Assembly (NCBI RefSeq): GCF_004339745.1
Contig: NZ_SMGP01000001.1
Location: 2,294,001 to 2,358,000, forward strand
Direction of reading: 5' to 3'
Length of the DNA: 64,000 bases
From: Paraburkholderia sp. BL9I2N2
Lineage (GTDB): Bacteria > Pseudomonadota > Gammaproteobacteria > Burkholderiales > Burkholderiaceae
Shown: one piece after another, positions 36,378 to 46,577 of the stretch
Layout: each line of letters opens with the position of its first letter
How positions within the stretch are numbered: the first letter of the stretch is position 1
Notes under the pieces: generated by a model
What the model saw: only the letters and a program-made list of their open reading frames with translations
What the model was told of the DNA's origin: nothing
Databases searched by the model: none
Translations under genes and position numbers: made by a program

Positions 36378-36594
36378 CCGCACGAAACGAGGACCGGACA
36401 GAATGAAACGGAGTACGAAACAGGATTGTGCGCCGGCAGCGTAACGGCCCAGGTGATACGCGCGTGATCCCCACGCGACGAACCATCAGCGCCGCCGCGC
36501 CGCCGCCCGCCTTCCTTCCACGGCGCCGCGCAACCGCGCAGCGTTTTCACCCGCTGACCCGTCAAGCACGTGTCGGCATTCAAGAGAGACCGTC

Positions 36595-37023
36595 ATGAGC
36601 CTACTCGACACACTCGGTTCCCTGGTTGGCAAATCCCCCGAAGGCGGTGGCCAGCAAGCCCTGGTTTCGGCCGCACTCGAATTCGTCAATAGCCAGCCGG
36701 GCGGGCTGAACGGCCTGATCGACCGTTTCAAGGAAAAAGGCCTCGGCGACATCGTGACCTCGTGGGTCAGCAACGGCGAGAACCAGCCGATCGCGCCCGA
36801 TGCGCTGCATAGCGTGCTCGGCTCGGAGACCGTGACCAACCTTGCGGCGAAGGCAGGCGTGCAGCCGGATCAGGTCACTGGCCTGCTGTCGCAGATTCTG
36901 CCGCACGTCGTCAACGCGGCCACGCCGGAAGGCGAAGTGCCGGCCGAAGGCAAGCTGAACGCCACCACCGTACTCGGCGCGCTCGGCGGCTTGTCCGCGC
37001 TATTCGGTAAAGGCAACGCGTAA
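36595..37023 (+). CDS. YidB-like DUF937 protein
   Basis: The 142-residue protein matches the YidB family: VSAALEFVNSQPGGLNGLIDRFKEKGLGDIVTSWVSNGENQPI and the later VTGLLSQILPHVVNAATPEGEVP. Cytoplasmic, no signal peptide. The function of the family is unknown. About 217 bases of unremarkable sequence separate it from the helix-hairpin-helix gene. Confidence 0.85.
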   Translation: MSLLDTLGSLVGKSPEGGGQQALVSAALEFVNSQPGGLNGLIDRFKEKGLGDIVTSWVSNGENQPIAPDALHSVLGSETVTNLAAKAGVQPDQVTGLLSQILPHVVNAATPEGEVPAEGKLNATTVLGALGGLSALFGKGNA

Positions 37024-37078
37024 CAACGCGGGCGGCCTCGCCTGCCCGTGTGCCCGCTTGCGCAATCAACGGGCATAA

Positions 37079-37114
37079 AAAAGCGGCAACGAAGTCACCT
37101 TCGTTGCCGCTTTT
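37079..37114. terminator. bidirectional terminator between the yidB-like gene and clpB
   Basis: A perfect 16-bp stem (37079-37094 with 37099-37114) with a TCAC loop and A/T runs at both ends, between convergent genes. Confidence 0.93.
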
Positions 37115-37172
37115 AACGTCGTCGGGAACGGCTCGACCGCCGCCGTTCCTCTCTCCGTAGAACGCGTTTCGC

Positions 37173-39770
37173 TTAATGCACGACGCGTTCGAACACCAGC
37201 TTGCCTTCTTCCAGTTCGACCGGAATCACGTCCTTTGGACCGAACTTGCCGGCGAGTATCAGCTTGGCGACCGGGTTCTCGATCTCCTGCTGGATCGCGC
37301 GCTTTAACGGCCGCGCGCCGAACAGCGGATCGTAGCCGACCTTGCCGACGTGTTCGAGCGCCGAATCCGACACCACCAGTTGCATGTCGAGCTTGGCCAG
37401 CCGCTCGTGCAGACGTTGCAACTGGATCCGCGCGATCGACTGGATATTCGAGCGGTCGAGCGCATGGAACACCACGACGTCGTCGATCCGGTTCAGGAAC
37501 TCGGGCCGGAAGTGCAGCTTCACTTCTTCCCAGACCGCGTCCTTCACCGCTTCCTGCGGCTCGCCGACCATCGACTGGATCACTTGCGAACCGAGGTTCG
37601 ACGTCATCACGATCACCGTGTTCTTGAAGTCCACGGTGCGGCCCTGTCCATCGGTCATGCGGCCGTCGTCGAGCACTTGCAGCAGCACGTTGAACACGTC
37701 CGGATGCGCCTTCTCGATCTCGTCGAGCAGGATCACGCTATACGGCTTGCGACGCACGGCTTCCGTCAGATAACCGCCTTCTTCGTAGCCGACATATCCC
37801 GGCGGCGCACCGATCAACCGCGCGACGCTGTGCTTCTCCATGAATTCGCTCATGTCGATACGGATCAGATGATCTTCCGAATCGAACAGGAACGACGCCA
37901 ACGCCTTGCACAACTCGGTCTTGCCGACGCCGGTCGGTCCGAGGAACAGGAACGAACCGTACGGCCGGTTCGGATCCGACAGACCCGCGCGCGAGCGGCG
38001 GATCGCATCGGCCACCGCGCTGATCGCCTCGTCCTGGCCGACCACGCGCGCGTGCAGCTTCTCCTCGATCTGCAGCAGCTTTTCGCGTTCGCCCTGCATC
38101 ATGCGCGACACCGGAATACCGGTGGAACGCGACACGACTTCAGCAATTTCTTCCGCACCGACCTGCGTGCGCAAGAGCCGCGGACGCGTCGGATTGTTCT
38201 GCTCGTTCGCCTCGGCCTTGGTCACTTCCTTCAACTGCGCTTCGAGACCAGGCAGCTTGCCGTATTGCAACTCGGCGACCTTTTCCAGCTTGCCTTCACG
38301 TTGCAGACGCGTGATTTCCGCCCGCGTTTTCTCGATCTCTTCCTTCAGTTGCGCGCTGCCCTGCACCGCGGCTTTTTCCGCAGTCCAGATTTCTTCGAGG
38401 TCCGAATATTCGCGATTCAGCCGCTCGATTTCTTCCTCGATCAATTGCAGACGCTTTTGCGACGCTTCGTCTTTTTCCTTCTTGACGGCTTCGCGTTCGA
38501 TCTTCAACTGGATCAAACGACGGTCGAGCCGGTCCATCTCTTCCGGCTTCGAGTCGATTTCCATCTTGATCTTCGAAGCGGCTTCGTCGATCAGGTCGAT
38601 GGCCTTGTCCGGCAGGAAACGATCCGTGATGTAGCGATGCGACAGTTCCGCCGCCGCCACGATCGCCGGGTCGGTGATATCGACGCCGTGATGCAGCTCG
38701 TACTTTTCCTGCAGACCGCGCAGGATCGCGATGGTCGCTTCCACCGTCGGTTCGTCGACCAGCACCTTCTGGAAGCGGCGCTCGAGCGCGGCATCCTTTT
38801 CGATGTACTTGCGATATTCGTCGAGCGTGGTCGCGCCAACGCAATGCAGTTCGCCGCGCGAGAGCGCCGGCTTGAGCATATTGCCCGCGTCCATTGCGCC
38901 TTCGGCCTTGCCCGCGCCGACCATGGTGTGAATTTCGTCGATGAAGACGATGGTCTGGCCTTCGTCTTTCGCGATGTCGCTCAGCACGGCCTTCAGGCGT
39001 TCCTCGAACTCGCCGCGATACTTGGCGCCGGCCAGCAAGGCCGCCATATCGAGCGACAACACGCGCTTGCCCTTCAGCGTTTCCGGCACTTCGCCGTTGA
39101 CGATACGCTGCGCCAGACCTTCGACGATCGCGGTCTTACCCACGCCCGGTTCGCCGATCAGCACCGGGTTGTTCTTGGTGCGGCGTTGCAGGATCTGGAT
39201 CGAACGACGGATTTCGTCGTCGCGGCCGATCACCGGATCGAGCTTGCCGGCCCGCGCGCGCTCGGTCAGATCCACGGTGTATTTCTTCAGCGCTTCACGC
39301 TGGCTTTCGGCGTCCTGGCTATGCACTTGCGAGCCGCCGCGCACCGCGGCGATCGCGCTTTCCAGCGATTTGCGCGACAAGCCGTGCTGACGCGCGAGAC
39401 GGCCGGCCTCGCCTTTGTCGTCCGCGACCGCGAGCAGGAACATCTCGCTCGCGATGAACGTGTCGTTGAGCTTTTGTGCTTCCTTGTCTGCCTGGTTCAG
39501 CAGACCGGTCAGCTCGCGGCCGATCTGCACGTTGCCGTCCGTGCCCTGCACTTGCGGCAGACGCGTCATGGCGTCGCCGAGCGCCGTTTGCAGCGCCTGC
39601 ACATGCACGCCAGCACGCGAGAGCAGCGAGCGCGCCGAGCCGTCGTGTTGGGCGACGAGCGCCGAAAGGACGTGAACCGGTTCGATGTATTGATTGTCAT
39701 GGCCGACGGCCAGACTCTGGGCATCCGCCAGCGCTTCCTGGAATTTAGTGGTGAGTTTGTCGATTCTCAT
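37173..39770 (-). CDS. clpB: ATP-dependent disaggregase ClpB
   Basis: Heat-shock Hsp104-type chaperone that rescues aggregates with DnaK. The 865-residue protein has the N-domain ([19 protein letters not shown]), the first AAA+ module with Walker A GEPGVGKT and [10 protein letters not shown], the long coiled-coil M-domain (about 400-540) and the second AAA+ module with [10 protein letters not shown]. It lacks the ClpP-binding loop of ClpA and ClpC. The ATG at 39770 follows GGAGG; an in-frame start at 39800 lies inside the promoter. A sigma-32-type promoter lies just upstream. Confidence 0.96.
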   Translation of the reverse strand: MRIDKLTTKFQEALADAQSLAVGHDNQYIEPVHVLSALVAQHDGSARSLLSRAGVHVQALQTALGDAMTRLPQVQGTDGNVQIGRELTGLLNQADKEAQKLNDTFIASEMFLLAVADDKGEAGRLARQHGLSRKSLESAIAAVRGGSQVHSQDAESQREALKKYTVDLTERARAGKLDPVIGRDDEIRRSIQILQRRTKNNPVLIGEPGVGKTAIVEGLAQRIVNGEVPETLKGKRVLSLDMAALLAGAKYRGEFEERLKAVLSDIAKDEGQTIVFIDEIHTMVGAGKAEGAMDAGNMLKPALSRGELHCVGATTLDEYRKYIEKDAALERRFQKVLVDEPTVEATIAILRGLQEKYELHHGVDITDPAIVAAAELSHRYITDRFLPDKAIDLIDEAASKIKMEIDSKPEEMDRLDRRLIQLKIEREAVKKEKDEASQKRLQLIEEEIERLNREYSDLEEIWTAEKAAVQGSAQLKEEIEKTRAEITRLQREGKLEKVAELQYGKLPGLEAQLKEVTKAEANEQNNPTRPRLLRTQVGAEEIAEVVSRSTGIPVSRMMQGEREKLLQIEEKLHARVVGQDEAISAVADAIRRSRAGLSDPNRPYGSFLFLGPTGVGKTELCKALASFLFDSEDHLIRIDMSEFMEKHSVARLIGAPPGYVGYEEGGYLTEAVRRKPYSVILLDEIEKAHPDVFNVLLQVLDDGRMTDGQGRTVDFKNTVIVMTSNLGSQVIQSMVGEPQEAVKDAVWEEVKLHFRPEFLNRIDDVVVFHALDRSNIQSIARIQLQRLHERLAKLDMQLVVSDSALEHVGKVGYDPLFGARPLKRAIQQEIENPVAKLILAGKFGPKDVIPVELEEGKLVFERVVH

Positions 39771-39799
39771 CAAGCGACCTCCAATTTCGATTACCACCA

Positions 39800-39827
39800 A
39801 AATGAGGCGTTTTATCCAGGTTTCAAG
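39800..39827 (-). promoter_or_regulatory. sigma-32 (heat-shock) promoter of clpB
   Basis: Minus strand: CTTGAAA (39827-39821), 13 bases, CCTCATTT (39807-39800). The consensus is CTTGAAA, 11-16 bases, CCCCATNT, so this is a near-perfect match. It predicts a leader of about 20-25 bases before the clpB ATG. Confidence 0.8.
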
Positions 39828-39888
39828 CGCTTTTTTGCCTCAAGCGTCAACTATTTAACATTTGACGCGAGAGAAATGCCTGGCGCAT

Positions 39889-40389
39889 TCAGGTCAGCGA
39901 CGCAGAGTCGCCGCCAGCCGATGCGACCGGCGTAATCGGAATCACGTTGCTCAAACCGAGCAGCGCGGCCAACGGGCCGTGCGGCTGCGCCACCTCTCCA
40001 ATGGTATGACGGTCGAGTTCGGCGAGGAAGGCATTGCGCGCCGCCTCGAGCGTGTTTCGCAGACGGCACTGCGCGGTAATCACGCAACCACGGCGCTCGC
40101 CGTGCTGATCCGGAAAACAGCCGACCAGCGCAAAGTCGCTTTCCGTCGCGCGCACGATTTCGCCGACCGTCAGCGCGTTCGTCTGTTCCGCGAGCCGCAG
40201 GCCGCCGTTGCGGCCGCGCACGGTCTCGACCCAGCCGAGTTCGCCGAGTTGCTGCACGACTTTCATCAAGTGGTTCTTGGAAATGCCGTACGCGTCTGAA
40301 ATGTCCTGGATCGTCGACAACCCGCTGCCGCGAACGGCGAGGTAGAGCAGGACGCGTAGTGAGTAATCCGTATAGTCGGTCAGTCTCAT
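39889..40389 (-). CDS. nsrR: Rrf2-family transcriptional regulator, NsrR-like
   Basis: The 166-residue protein has an Rrf2 winged helix (MRLTDYTDYSLRVLLYLAVR; ISKNHLMKVVQQLGELGWV; GRNGGLRLA) and three cysteines at 91, 102 and 108 that would hold an iron-sulfur cluster. In E. coli NsrR the cysteines are 91, 96 and 102, so the first gap is longer here. NsrR represses nitric oxide defence genes. The divergent neighbour is a truncated globin and a 23-bp NsrR-type dyad lies between them. IscR is less likely on cysteine spacing and context. Confidence 0.82.
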   Translation of the reverse strand: MRLTDYTDYSLRVLLYLAVRGSGLSTIQDISDAYGISKNHLMKVVQQLGELGWVETVRGRNGGLRLAEQTNALTVGEIVRATESDFALVGCFPDQHGERRGCVITAQCRLRNTLEAARNAFLAELDRHTIGEVAQPHGPLAALLGLSNVIPITPVASAGGDSASLT

Positions 40390-40694
40390 GAGTGCAGGTA
40401 TCGCAATGAGCGCAAGCCGCGATCCGGGAGATAACCGCGTCGATGCAAGGGTTGCCGTGGGCCGTCGCTTCGCCCTAAGATGCAGGCGCTACGCATATTT
40501 TCCGGTTCTGCGCAGACAGGCGGGGTGGGTCGTCCGGCAGTAATGGTAACGTTTCCTGGCTGGGGCATTCTTACGAAAAGCGGGGTGTTCGCATCCTACT
40601 TCCTTCCATTCGGCCTCGATTTGAGGCCATTCCTGACGCTCCGCGGCGCCCTATTGCGAGGCGCGATGAATAGCCGCATTCTCTTGGAATTTGC
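40390..40694. other. nsrR-globin divergent intergenic region
   Basis: About 305 bases without a gene. It contains the NsrR-type dyad at 40477-40499, 88 bases from the nsrR start and 196 bases from the globin start. Promoter elements were not confidently assigned. Confidence 0.4.
40477..40499. promoter_or_regulatory. putative NsrR operator
   Basis: AAGATGC (40477-40483), nine bases, GCATATT (40493-40499): a 23-bp dyad with the same 7-9-7 spacing as the E. coli NsrR consensus (AAGATGC, nine bases, GCATCTT), one mismatch in the arms. Confidence 0.6.
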
Positions 40695-41240
40695 ATGAAC
40701 CCGTCCTTCCCTGCCGCGCCGGCCGTCGAGCGCGCCGCCGAACCCACCGAGGCGAATATTCGCGAGCTCGTCTACGGCTTTTACGAGCGCGTGCGTGCCG
40801 ATGCGCTGCTCGGCCCTGTATTCGACGCGACGCTGGCGGGCCGCTGGGACGATCATCTGCCCAAGATGTGCACGTTCTGGGGCAGCCTCGTGCTGGGCGC
40901 GAAGCAATACCGCGGCAACGTGCAGCAGGCGCATCAGCCGCTCGAGGGAATCGAGCCGCAGCACTTCAGCCGCTGGCTGTATCTGTTTCTGGATACGGTC
41001 GAATCGCGTTATCAGCCCGCCGCGGCGGTGCGCTTCATGGAACCGGCGCTGCGGATCGCGCAGAGTCTACAGTTGAGCCGTTTCGGCTGGGACTACAAGA
41101 TTCCGGAGGAACAGCAGGCGCTGCTGGAGCGCGTTACGCCGAAACGGCGTCCGCGCGACGGTGAGGATGCGGCTCACGCGGCGCGTCCGTCAGGCGAGCC
41201 GTTTCCGGCGCGGATCATTGGCCGGGCGCGGGATGAATGA
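40695..41240 (+). CDS. group 3 truncated hemoglobin
   Basis: The 181-residue protein matches class III truncated globins: LVYGFYERVRADALLGPVF, WDDHLPKMCTFWGSLVLGAKQYRGN, the His of QQAHQPLEGIEPQHFSRWLYLF, and ALRIAQSL. These haem proteins bind oxygen or nitric oxide; a nitric oxide role is likely from the divergent nsrR and the operator between. A charged tail of about 45 residues follows the globin fold. Start ATG at 40695 with a TTGGAA site. The neighbouring molybdopterin genes are convergent. Confidence 0.87.
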   Translation: MNPSFPAAPAVERAAEPTEANIRELVYGFYERVRADALLGPVFDATLAGRWDDHLPKMCTFWGSLVLGAKQYRGNVQQAHQPLEGIEPQHFSRWLYLFLDTVESRYQPAAAVRFMEPALRIAQSLQLSRFGWDYKIPEEQQALLERVTPKRRPRDGEDAAHAARPSGEPFPARIIGRARDE

Positions 41241-41394
41241 GCCGGGTTCAGGCTTCAGGGCCGTTTTGTCCCATCCGGCGGGCCGGAAAGCATCACCCGA
41301 GCGGTTACAGTTTTGCGAGCGCTTCAGAACGTCGTGAGTGACGCCAAGATGCTTGTTTGGCCCGCAGAATCCTGCAAACCCGAACCCGCCGCGT

Positions 41395-41871
41395 CTATTC
41401 CCCCGTCCGATTGCCCGATTCAATGCCCCAGCGGGCGAGCGCCGCGTCGTCGGTGACGCGGGCGTCGACCCAGTGCTCACCGGCCTCGGTCTTCTCTTTC
41501 TTCCAGAACGGCGCCTGGGTCTTCAGGTAGTCCATCACGAATTCGCACGACGCGAACGCTTCCCCGCGATGCATGGCCGTCGTCGCCACCAGCACGATCT
41601 GATCGAGCGGATAGAGCTTGCCGACCCGATGCACGATCGACACCTCGATGCCCGGCCAGCGCTCCCGCGCGCTCACGATGATCGCCTCCAGCGACTTCTC
41701 CGTCATGCCGGGATAGTGTTCGAGCTCCATCGTCTCGACCGCGCTGCCGTCGTTCAGATCGCGCACGGTGCCGACGAAGCACGCCACCGCGCCGATCTTC
41801 GGATTGCGCGCGCGCAATGCGGCGACCTCGGCGGTGAGGTCGAAGTCTTCCGTCTGGACGCGAACGGGCAT
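41395..41871 (-). CDS. moaE: molybdopterin synthase large subunit MoaE
   Basis: Catalytic subunit of molybdopterin synthase, which adds two sulfurs to precursor Z to form molybdopterin. The 158-residue protein shows ACFVGTVRDLNDG and the family block IVHRVGKLYPLDQIVLVATTAMHRGEAF. Length equals the E. coli protein closely. It follows moaD by about 35 bases at the end of the moeA-moaD-moaE run. Confidence 0.94.
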   Translation of the reverse strand: MPVRVQTEDFDLTAEVAALRARNPKIGAVACFVGTVRDLNDGSAVETMELEHYPGMTEKSLEAIIVSARERWPGIEVSIVHRVGKLYPLDQIVLVATTAMHRGEAFASCEFVMDYLKTQAPFWKKEKTEAGEHWVDARVTDDAALARWGIESGNRTGE

Positions 41872-41905
41872 CTGTGGCTCCTATGCGGTTAAGCGGCGTG
41901 GCGGT

Positions 41906-42163
41906 TCAGCCGCCGGTGACGGGCGGAAAAAACGCGACTTCGCAGCCTTCGGTGACGCGCGTGCCGGCGCTGGTCATCACGTGATTGCAGGCCATGCGCA
42001 GCGCGCGGCCTTCGGCCAGCGTGTCGGCCCAGATGCCGCCGCGCACGCGCAGCCACGCGCGCACATCGCCGACGGTCGCGATGCCGTCGGGCAGGTCGAC
42101 GGTTTCGTCGGCCAGGTCGAGCGCTTCACGCACGCTCGCAAAATATCGCAGTTGAATCTTCAT
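41906..42163 (-). CDS. moaD: molybdopterin synthase sulfur carrier subunit MoaD
   Basis: Ubiquitin-like sulfur carrier of 85 residues that ends in the required Gly-Gly (PPVTGG). It carries the thiocarboxylate used by MoaE. The N-terminus MKIQLRYFASVREAL is typical. Placed between moeA and moaE with short gaps, so the three are likely one transcript. Confidence 0.94.
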   Translation of the reverse strand: MKIQLRYFASVREALDLADETVDLPDGIATVGDVRAWLRVRGGIWADTLAEGRALRMACNHVMTSAGTRVTEGCEVAFFPPVTGG

Positions 42164-42189
42164 CGGGATGCCACCGGCTCTGGCCGGCC

Positions 42190-43479
42190 TCAGTTCAGCA
42201 ATTCGGAAAAAGGAATGAAGCGCACGGTCTCGCCGGCGCTGATCGCGTGATTCGGCGGATTGTCGATCAGGCCGTCGCCCCAGACCGTCGACGTCAGCAC
42301 GGCCGAACTTTGATTAGGAAACAGATCGAGGCCGCCGGCCGGGTTGATGCGCGCGCGCAGAAATTCGTTGCGGCGGTCGGCCTTGCTCTGCGTGAAATCC
42401 GCCCGCAGCGACAGCGCGCGCGGCGCGACCGTCTGCACGCCGGCGAGGCTCAGGATGAACGGACGCACGAACAGCAGGAAAGTGGCGAAGCTGGACACCG
42501 GATTGCCGGGCAAGCCGATAAAGAAGGTTTCCGCCGAGGCCGAGGCCAATGCCGCAGCGGATGCCGACTCCGCCGCCTCACCACGCTGCGCCGCGCGGCG
42601 CACCGCGCCGAACGCGAGCGGCTTGCCCGGCTTCATCGCGATCTGCCACATCGCAAGCCGGCCCTCTGCCTCCACAGCCGGCTTGACGTGATCCTCCTCG
42701 CCCACCGACACACCGCCGCAAGTCAGGATGAGGTCATGCGCCTCGGCGGCTTCACGCAGCGTCGCGCGGGTCGCGTCGAGCTTGTCCACGACGATGCCGT
42801 AGTCGGTGACTTCGCAGCCGAGCTTCTCCAGCAGGCCGCGCAGCGTGAAACGGTTCGAGTTGTAGATCGCACCCGGCTTCAGCGGCTCGCCGGGCATGGT
42901 CAGCTCGTCTCCGGTGAAGAACACGGCGACCTTGACGCGCCGCCGCACCACCAGTTCGGCGCAACCGACCGAGGCGGCGAGTCCCAGCGCCTGCGGCGTG
43001 AGCCGCGTGCCCGCCGGAAGAATGACCGAGCCGCTGCGGATATCCGCGCCTTGCGCCGTGATCCATTCGCCCGCTTGCGGACTGTGCAGGATGGTGATTT
43101 CCGCGCCGGCGGCTTCGGTTTGCTCCTGCATCACGATCGCGTCGGCGCCGGGCGGCACCGTGGCGCCGGTGAAGATGCGCGCCGCCGTGCCGGGCTTCAG
43201 GGGCTCCGGCGCGTGACCGGCCGGAATGCGCTGCGAGACCGGCAAGCGGCTGTTGCCCTGCGTCGTCAGATCCGCCGTGCGGATCGCGTAGCCGTCCATT
43301 GAACTCGTGTTCATCGGCGGGACGTCGAGCGGCGACGTGACGTCGGCCGCGAGCACGCGGTTCAGCGCTTCCAGCGTGGGGATCGATTCTGTGCCGGCAA
43401 TCGGACTCGCTGCGCTGAGCAGGGTCGCCAAGGCTTCGGCGGTGGCGAGCATCGGCGCGCGGGGCGTGGGTGTGGACAT
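42190..43479 (-). CDS. moeA: molybdopterin molybdenumtransferase MoeA
   Basis: Inserts molybdate into adenylated molybdopterin. The 429-residue protein has the N-terminal region (DVPPMNTSSMDGYAIRTADL), GTRLTPQALGLAASVG, VFFTGDEL, the domain III motif TCGGVSVGEEDHVK and the GLPGNPVSS loop. An Ala/Ser-rich insert lies near residues 300-315. It is the first gene of the moeA-moaD-moaE run. Confidence 0.94.
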   Translation of the reverse strand: MSTPTPRAPMLATAEALATLLSAASPIAGTESIPTLEALNRVLAADVTSPLDVPPMNTSSMDGYAIRTADLTTQGNSRLPVSQRIPAGHAPEPLKPGTAARIFTGATVPPGADAIVMQEQTEAAGAEITILHSPQAGEWITAQGADIRSGSVILPAGTRLTPQALGLAASVGCAELVVRRRVKVAVFFTGDELTMPGEPLKPGAIYNSNRFTLRGLLEKLGCEVTDYGIVVDKLDATRATLREAAEAHDLILTCGGVSVGEEDHVKPAVEAEGRLAMWQIAMKPGKPLAFGAVRRAAQRGEAAESASAAALASASAETFFIGLPGNPVSSFATFLLFVRPFILSLAGVQTVAPRALSLRADFTQSKADRRNEFLRARINPAGGLDLFPNQSSAVLTSTVWGDGLIDNPPNHAISAGETVRFIPFSELLN

Positions 43480-43576
43480 CTCAGGTCTCGAAGCCGCAGG
43501 TTAAAAGAATATTGTAGCGGTCGAAGCAGATAGCCTGGGCGGCGGGCGTTATGAGGGGAGTTTTTTGGAGCTTGAG

Positions 43577-43604
43577 CGCTTGCCGCGAGGCTTCGCGGCA
43601 AGCG
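43577..43604. repeat. perfect 11-bp inverted repeat between thrC and moeA
   Basis: CGCTTGCCGCG (43577-43587) and its complement (43594-43604) around AGGCTT. Placed downstream of thrC but with no proper T run on the minus strand, so a Rho-independent terminator is possible but not clear. Confidence 0.65.
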
Positions 43605-43688
43605 TCATTTTGCGTGAGGCGCCTGGAGCATGTCGGCCAGGCTGCGTGAGCCCTGGACAACGCGCTCACGCTTCACGGCAACCGCGTC

Positions 43689-45140
43689 TTAAGCGCCCGC
43701 CTTCGCCACGATGAAGTCCTTCACGCGCTGCGCATCCGCCGGCAGCACTTCGAAACGCTGCGGCAGCGACTCCAGGCCCGAGAATGCGGCCGGCCGCTCC
43801 GGCTCGCGCAACAGCGCTTCGCGGATCGTCTCGCCGAACTTGATCGGTTGCGCAGTCTCCAGCACGATCATCGGAATGCCCGGCTGCAGATGTTCGCGCG
43901 CCACCTTCAGACCGTCGGCCGTGTGCGTGTCGATCATCGTGTCGTAACGTTCGAACACGTCGCGGATCGTATCCACGCGGCTGTCATGGCTGCTGCTGCC
44001 CGACACGAAACCGAACTCCTTCACGCGCGCGAAATCGCCGCTCGCCGCGAGATCGAAGCCGCCCTTCTCCTCGACATCGCGGAACAGTTGCAGCACGCGC
44101 GCCGGATCGCGGCCGAGCAGATCGAACACGAAACGCTCGAAGTTCGACGCCTTCGAAATGTCCATGCTCGGGCTGCTGGTGTGATACGTCTCGGCCGCCT
44201 TGCGCACGCGATAAATGCCGGTGCGGAAGAACTCGTCGAGCACGTCGTTTTCGTTGGTCGCCACGACCAGCTTCTCGATCGGCAAGCCCATCATGCGCGC
44301 GATGTGGCCCGCGCACACGTTGCCGAAATTGCCCGACGGCACCGTGAACGACACGCGCTCGTCGTTCGACTTCGTGGCTTCGAAATAGCCCTTGAAGTAG
44401 TACACGACCTGCGCGACGACGCGCGCCCAGTTGATCGAGTTGACGGTGCCGATCTTGTACTTCGCCTTGAACGCGTGATCGTTCGAAACGGCCTTGACGA
44501 TGTCCTGCGCGTCGTCGAACACGCCTTCCACGGCGATATTGAAGATGTTCGGGTCCTGCAAGCTGTACATCTGCGCGGTCTGGAACGCGCTCATCTTCTT
44601 GTGCGGCGACAGCATGAACACGCTGATGCCCTTTTTGCCGCGCATCGCATATTCCGCGGCGCTGCCGGTGTCGCCCGAGGTCGCGCCGAGAATGTTCAGC
44701 GTTTCGCCGTGCTTGGCGAGCGCGTATTCGAACAGGTTGCCGATCAACTGCATCGCCATATCTTTGAACGCGAGCGTCGGACCGTTCGACAGTTCCAGCA
44801 GCGACAGCGGCGCGCCGTTCTCGACGCCCAGTGTTTTCAGCGGCGTGATCTGCGCGGCGCTTTCGTCGTCGCGCACGTTGCAGTATGTGGCCGCCGTGTA
44901 CGTTTTACGCGTGAGCGCGCGCAGGTCTTCGGCGGGAATGTCGTCGCTGAATTTGGACAGGATCTCGAAGGCGAGGTCCGCGTACGGCAGCGTGCGCCAG
45001 CGCGTCAGTTCGTCAGCCGTGACGCGCGGGTAGTCGGCGGGCAGGTAGAGGCCACCGTCTTTGGCGAGGCCGCCCAGCAAGATGTCGGAAAAGGTATGGC
45101 GCTCGCCGGCTCCGGCGCCGCGCGTGGAGAGGTAGTTCAT
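43689..45140 (-). CDS. thrC: threonine synthase
   Basis: PLP enzyme that converts O-phosphohomoserine to threonine. The 483-residue protein is of the long type. It starts MNYLSTRGAGAGERHTFSDI, has the PLP lysine in GPTLAFKDMAMQL, and the SGDTGSAAEYAM and PSGNFGNVCAGH motifs. It lies nine bases after hom, in the hom-thrC order common in Burkholderia. Confidence 0.96.
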   Translation of the reverse strand: MNYLSTRGAGAGERHTFSDILLGGLAKDGGLYLPADYPRVTADELTRWRTLPYADLAFEILSKFSDDIPAEDLRALTRKTYTAATYCNVRDDESAAQITPLKTLGVENGAPLSLLELSNGPTLAFKDMAMQLIGNLFEYALAKHGETLNILGATSGDTGSAAEYAMRGKKGISVFMLSPHKKMSAFQTAQMYSLQDPNIFNIAVEGVFDDAQDIVKAVSNDHAFKAKYKIGTVNSINWARVVAQVVYYFKGYFEATKSNDERVSFTVPSGNFGNVCAGHIARMMGLPIEKLVVATNENDVLDEFFRTGIYRVRKAAETYHTSSPSMDISKASNFERFVFDLLGRDPARVLQLFRDVEEKGGFDLAASGDFARVKEFGFVSGSSSHDSRVDTIRDVFERYDTMIDTHTADGLKVAREHLQPGIPMIVLETAQPIKFGETIREALLREPERPAAFSGLESLPQRFEVLPADAQRVKDFIVAKAGA

Positions 45141-45148
45141 AGTTCGGC

Positions 45149-46480
<1,332 letters not shown>

Positions 46481-46577
46481 GCAGCGTGTGTTTTCGAGTA
46501 GATGATTAAAAGGAAACGGGTGGCGCCTGGCGGACGGCGCGACGCGGTGGGAGCCGCGTCGTACGCCCTATTGTGCG

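Noticed and set aside
37350..39935. An 861-codon open frame antisense to clpB
   Set aside because: The translated product is Arg/His/Leu/Asp-rich with no domain, as expected from the complementary strand of a GC-rich gene. clpB is clearly the real gene.
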